A stretch of 43,009 bases of DNA, taken from positions 1 through 43,009 of the forward strand of contig CAZVZH010000012.1 of the NCBI GenBank assembly GCA_964630705.1, given 5' to 3'. The position numbers and the translations under genes were made by a program. Each line of letters starts with the position of its first letter. The stretch's first letter is position 1. Under the pieces are notes generated by a model, which did no database searches, was not told the origin of the DNA, and was given only the letters and a program-made list of their open reading frames with translations. This document shows positions 40,275-43,009 of the stretch, piece after piece. The stretch comes from M3007 sp964630705 (lineage in GTDB: Bacteria; Bacteroidota; Bacteroidia; Chitinophagales; Saprospiraceae).

Positions 40275-42128
40275 TCAAGGTTTTTCCCACACATTATTTT
40301 GCAAGTCGATGTCGGCCAAACGCTGACTGGGATCGATTTCGATCCGGACGACCTTGCTGGCGCGTTCCGGAATTTCGAACACATACTCCGGATCAACCCA
40401 GCGGTGGTCGGGCAACACCGTTCGCTTCATATCCGACTCTTTGGGTTTGGCGCCGCGCATGCTTTCCAGCGGCGCGTAAAAGAGTTCCTGATCGCCGTCG
40501 CTGTAGGTCACCACAATGTCGAGCGGCATCGCCATCCGCCCTTTTCGCTCCAGGACCACGCGGGTGGTTTTCCGGCCGGCTTCTTCCACCGATTTTATGC
40601 CGTAATCGATGGTATTCACAGTGTGGACAAAGTCTTCCTTGTACCAGTCGAGTTCCAGGCCGCTTTGTTTTTCAAAAACCCGGATGAGGTCGTTTGCATT
40701 GGGGTGTTTGAATTTCCAGGTATCGTAGTAGCGCAGCAAGCCGGCAGCCAGGTTTTCCCGGCCAATGATATACTCCAACTGGTGCATAAACACATTTCCT
40801 TTGACATAGGCGGCCATAGAGTAGGCAAAATTGGTGTTGAAATGGTCGGCGTGCGTGGTCAGCGGTTCTTCCAGGCCGCTGTTTACCAGGGCGCGGTAAT
40901 TGTTGTAATTGCCGGTATGCGGATTTTCCTGCGCCTTCCGGCTGCCCATCAAGCCCGCGCGGGCCAGTTCGTTTTCCACGATATTTTCGGCGTAGGACGT
41001 AAATCCTTCATCCATCCAGGCGTAGAGGCTTTCGTTGGTGCCCAGCACCATTTGGTACCAGGAGTGCAGTTGTTCGTGCACCGATACGCCGACCAGGCTG
41101 CTGAGGCCCCGGTTGCCGGTAATCAGGGTGGCCATGGGGTACTCCATACCGCCGTCGCCGCCTTGGATAAAACAATATTCGCGGTAGGGATATGCGCCGA
41201 AGTATTGATTCATAACCGTCCGGGCGCGGTTCATGATGGCGGGCAGTTGCTCCCATTGGGTATCATATCCTTTGCCTTTTTGCCAGAAAAAACGCATGAT
41301 CGTGCCGTCGTCGGCCGTGATCCACTGGTGGTGAAAATCGGGGTCGGCGGCCCAAACGAAATCGTGCACATTGGGCGCCTTGAAATGGTAACGCAATTTG
41401 TCGCCGGCTGGCCGGCGCAGGCTCGCCCCTTCGGCGGCATAGCCGTAGCCCACTTCGTCGGGGTTTTGCAGGTAGCCACCCGCTGCAACCACATAGGATT
41501 TATCGATTAAAATGGTGACGTCAAAATCGCCCCAAACGCCGTAGAACTCCCGGGCGATGTAGGGGTTGGCATGCCAGCCCTGGTAGTCGTACTCGCACAA
41601 TTTCGGGTACCACTGCGCCATGGAGAACTCGACGCCTTCGCGGTTGTCGCGGCCGGAGCGGCGAATTTGCAGGGGCACCTGCGCTTCCCATTCCATTTCC
41701 AGCACGGTTTGGCTGCGGGGCAAAAGGGGTTCAGCCAGTTGCACTTCGAGAATGGTTTCGTTGATGTCGAATTTGGTCTTTTTTCCGTCCTGACGAAGCT
41801 TTTCCACTTTGATCCAGCCTTGCTCGTCGGGCTTCAGGTCCAGGATACGGCTGCCCACCCGCGGGTCGGCGTCGTCGATGGTGCGCGAACGCACGTCCAT
41901 CATACTGCCGGGTTGGAAGGCGTTGAAATAGAGGTGGTAAAATACTTGGGTCAGGGTATCCGGACTATTGTTGGTGTACACCAGTTTTTGTTTTCCGGAA
42001 TATTGGTGTAGGCTGGCGTTCACGTCGATGGTCATTTGATAATCTACGTGTTGTTGCCAACGGTCGGGCTGCGCAATACCCAAAGCCGGCAGCAAAAAGG
42101 CCGGAAGAAGCAAAAAATGTCGATTCAT
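40275..42128 (-). CDS. M1 family zinc metallopeptidase, secreted
   Basis: 617 residues. The signal peptide ends ALGIAQ. An N-terminal beta-sandwich domain (YQMTIDVNASLHQYSGKQ) precedes the gluzincin catalytic domain. The exopeptidase motif is GGDGGMEYPMATL and the zinc site HEQLHSWYQ, with the third ligand Glu in WMDEGFTSYAE 18 residues on. A helical/beta C-terminal part ends RIEIDPSQRLADIDLQNN. Aminopeptidase activity on peptides in the periplasm or outside the cell is expected. No T9SS CTD is present, so it probably stays periplasmic or membrane-associated. Its stop is 13 nt from the convergent EnvC-like stop. Confidence 0.92.
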   Translation of the reverse strand: MNRHFLLLPAFLLPALGIAQPDRWQQHVDYQMTIDVNASLHQYSGKQKLVYTNNSPDTLTQVFYHLYFNAFQPGSMMDVRSRTIDDADPRVGSRILDLKPDEQGWIKVEKLRQDGKKTKFDINETILEVQLAEPLLPRSQTVLEMEWEAQVPLQIRRSGRDNREGVEFSMAQWYPKLCEYDYQGWHANPYIAREFYGVWGDFDVTILIDKSYVVAAGGYLQNPDEVGYGYAAEGASLRRPAGDKLRYHFKAPNVHDFVWAADPDFHHQWITADDGTIMRFFWQKGKGYDTQWEQLPAIMNRARTVMNQYFGAYPYREYCFIQGGDGGMEYPMATLITGNRGLSSLVGVSVHEQLHSWYQMVLGTNESLYAWMDEGFTSYAENIVENELARAGLMGSRKAQENPHTGNYNNYRALVNSGLEEPLTTHADHFNTNFAYSMAAYVKGNVFMHQLEYIIGRENLAAGLLRYYDTWKFKHPNANDLIRVFEKQSGLELDWYKEDFVHTVNTIDYGIKSVEEAGRKTTRVVLERKGRMAMPLDIVVTYSDGDQELFYAPLESMRGAKPKESDMKRTVLPDHRWVDPEYVFEIPERASKVVRIEIDPSQRLADIDLQNNVWEKP

Positions 42129-42231
42129 GTGTGCGGTTAATTTTTGGACAAGGATACGGCAATACCCTCCAGCCAGCTACCTTTTTGGAAAAACGCCGGC
42201 TGGGAAAGGCCGAAGGTCGGTTTAGGCGCGC

Positions 42232-42239
42232 TATCTTTG
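42232..42239 (+). promoter_or_regulatory. -7 box (TATCTTTG) for the DUF6580 gene
   Basis: TATCTTTG matches TAnnTTTG, 36 nt before the ATG at 42276. No clear -33 TTG. Confidence 0.4.
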
Positions 42240-42275
42240 CTGCATCTTTCTGTTTAGTATTTTTATTTGACTGTT

Positions 42276-42815
42276 ATGAAAATTCGCTTAGCCCTGGTTT
42301 TAGTTATACTGGCTGCACTGACCCGTTTATTGCCGCATCCGCACAATTTCACACCGCTTGGCGCCATCGGTTTGTTTGGTGCGGCGTATTTTCAGCGGCG
42401 GTGGCTGGCGGTGTTGGTTCCATTGCTTGCCTTGTTTCTAACCGATTTGGTGTTAAACAACATCGTTTACAGCGCCTACTTTCCCGGCTTTACCTGGTTC
42501 ACCTCTTTTTATACCTACGCGGCTATGGCGCTGGTAGTGTTGGTGGGCTGGCTGATTTTGGGCAGCCAGGTGAACGCCCCCCGCGTTGTTGGAGCCAGCC
42601 TGAGCGCTTCCGTCCTATTTTTTCTCGTCAGCAATTTCGGCACCTGGGCGCAAACTACGCTATACCCCAAAACTGCCGCCGGCCTTGCCGCCTGTTATAC
42701 AGCGGGCTTGCCGTTTTTTGGCAACACGGTGCTGGGCGATTTCGTATTCTCCGCCGTACTTTTTGGCGGATACGCCTGGGCGAGCCGGCAAAATTGGGCC
42801 TTGGCGAAAAACTAA
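42276..42815 (+). CDS. DUF6580 family membrane protein
   Basis: 179 residues, about five membrane helices. The N-terminal ALTRLLPHPHNFTPLGAIGLFGAAYF is marked by LPHPHNFTPLGAIGLFG, a pattern I associate with DUF6580; a later YPKTAAGLAACYTAGLPFFGNTVLGD is marked by GLPFFGNTVLGD. The size and topology recall substrate-binding S components of ECF transporters; that function is an inference. An in-frame TTG at 42267 is a weaker start than the ATG at 42276. Confidence 0.75.
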   Translation: MKIRLALVLVILAALTRLLPHPHNFTPLGAIGLFGAAYFQRRWLAVLVPLLALFLTDLVLNNIVYSAYFPGFTWFTSFYTYAAMALVVLVGWLILGSQVNAPRVVGASLSASVLFFLVSNFGTWAQTTLYPKTAAGLAACYTAGLPFFGNTVLGDFVFSAVLFGGYAWASRQNWALAKN

Positions 42816-42871
42816 GCGCCTGTTTATCTTGTTTTGCCTCGGCACCCTGTCTTAATTTCTAAAAAACAACT

Positions 42872-43009
42872 ATGGCTACTCGCTCGCTTGAGCCTAAAAA
42901 AGTTTCGGCCAGCCATACCGTCATGACAGAAATGATCATGCCGAACGACACCAACCCCATGGGCAATCTCATGGGGGGGTACCTGATGCGCTGGATGGAT
43001 ATTGTGGCT
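42872..43009 (+). CDS. acyl-CoA thioesterase (hotdog fold), 3'-truncated
   Basis: Only 46 residues are in the window. MTEMIMPNDTNPMGNLMGG followed by LMRWMDIVA matches the N-terminal part of the YciA/acyl-CoA hydrolase hotdog family, where N-P-x-G-x-L-x-G-G-x-L-x-x-W-M-D precedes the catalytic Asp region. It would hydrolyse acyl-CoA to free acid and CoA in the cytoplasm. The start ATG follows an A-rich leader. The gene is cut by the right edge of the window. Confidence 0.88.
   Translation, partial: MATRSLEPKKVSASHTVMTEMIMPNDTNPMGNLMGGYLMRWMDIVA

Noticed and set aside
40299..41510. 403-codon plus-strand open frame opposite the M1 peptidase
   Set aside because: Shadow of a gene with an intact HExxH zinc site.

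Overview
The window looks like one contig from a Bacteroidota bacterium, most likely a Saprospiria/Lewinella-type member. The reasons are: type IX secretion (T9SS) cargo with type A and type B sorting domains; a PorP/SprF-family protein; a BshB1-type bacillithiol deacetylase; Bacteroidota families such as DUF5686, DUF4292, DUF1573 and DUF151; TAnnTTTG promoter -7 boxes; and starts preceded by A/T-rich leaders rather than Shine-Dalgarno motifs. I see no rRNA, tRNA, CRISPR array, insertion sequence, phage or plasmid gene. Most of the window is ordinary chromosomal housekeeping and envelope content. The first ~150 bases are foreign: they encode part of an actinobacterial-type acyl-CoA dehydrogenase joined in frame to the interior of lpxB, so the left edge is probably a chimeric assembly end.

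Layout: (1) 1-6560: truncated lpxB, a T9SS type A secreted protein, glnS, fhs. (2) 6866-12376: three-gene plus-strand operon of an unrecognised membrane-anchored protein, a gliding-motility-type (type B CTD) secreted protein and a PorP/SprF-family protein with a long coiled-coil tail. This is the most system-like locus here. (3) 12379-18435: bshB1, a coiled-coil membrane protein, nth, purH, tdk, a proline-rich protein and a FAD oxidoreductase. (4) 18436-23283: minus-strand run tilS > LTA-synthase-like sulfatase > two esterases. (5) 23422-27598: DUF5686 protein, adenosine deaminase and a lipoprotein with two zinc-ribbon-like repeats. (6) 27595-31493: tight minus-strand operon of a DUF4340-like protein, a DprE1-like FAD oxidase and a GT-C-type membrane glycosyltransferase. 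(7) 31607-35137: DUF1761, cytidylate-kinase-like protein, HscA-type Hsp70, DUF1573 lipoprotein. (8) 35134-37621: DUF151 nuclease-like protein, etfA, etfB. (9) 37809-43009: TPR protein, DUF4292 lipoprotein, EnvC-like protein, M1 metallopeptidase, DUF6580 membrane protein and the start of an acyl-CoA thioesterase.

Non-coding structure worth noting: two near-perfect ~60-nt hairpins without U-tracts (one inside a coding region at 27722-27779, one across a stop codon at 32740-32800), a 12-bp inverted repeat around the glnS promoter, and very tight tail-to-tail packing. Five of seven convergent gene pairs have stop codons within 4 nt of each other, two of them sharing bases of the stop codons. I did not find a clearly new defence or mobile system. 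The best candidates for new biology are the T9SS type B/PorP operon with its unknown first gene, the DprE1-like/GT-C operon, and the unexplained hairpins.
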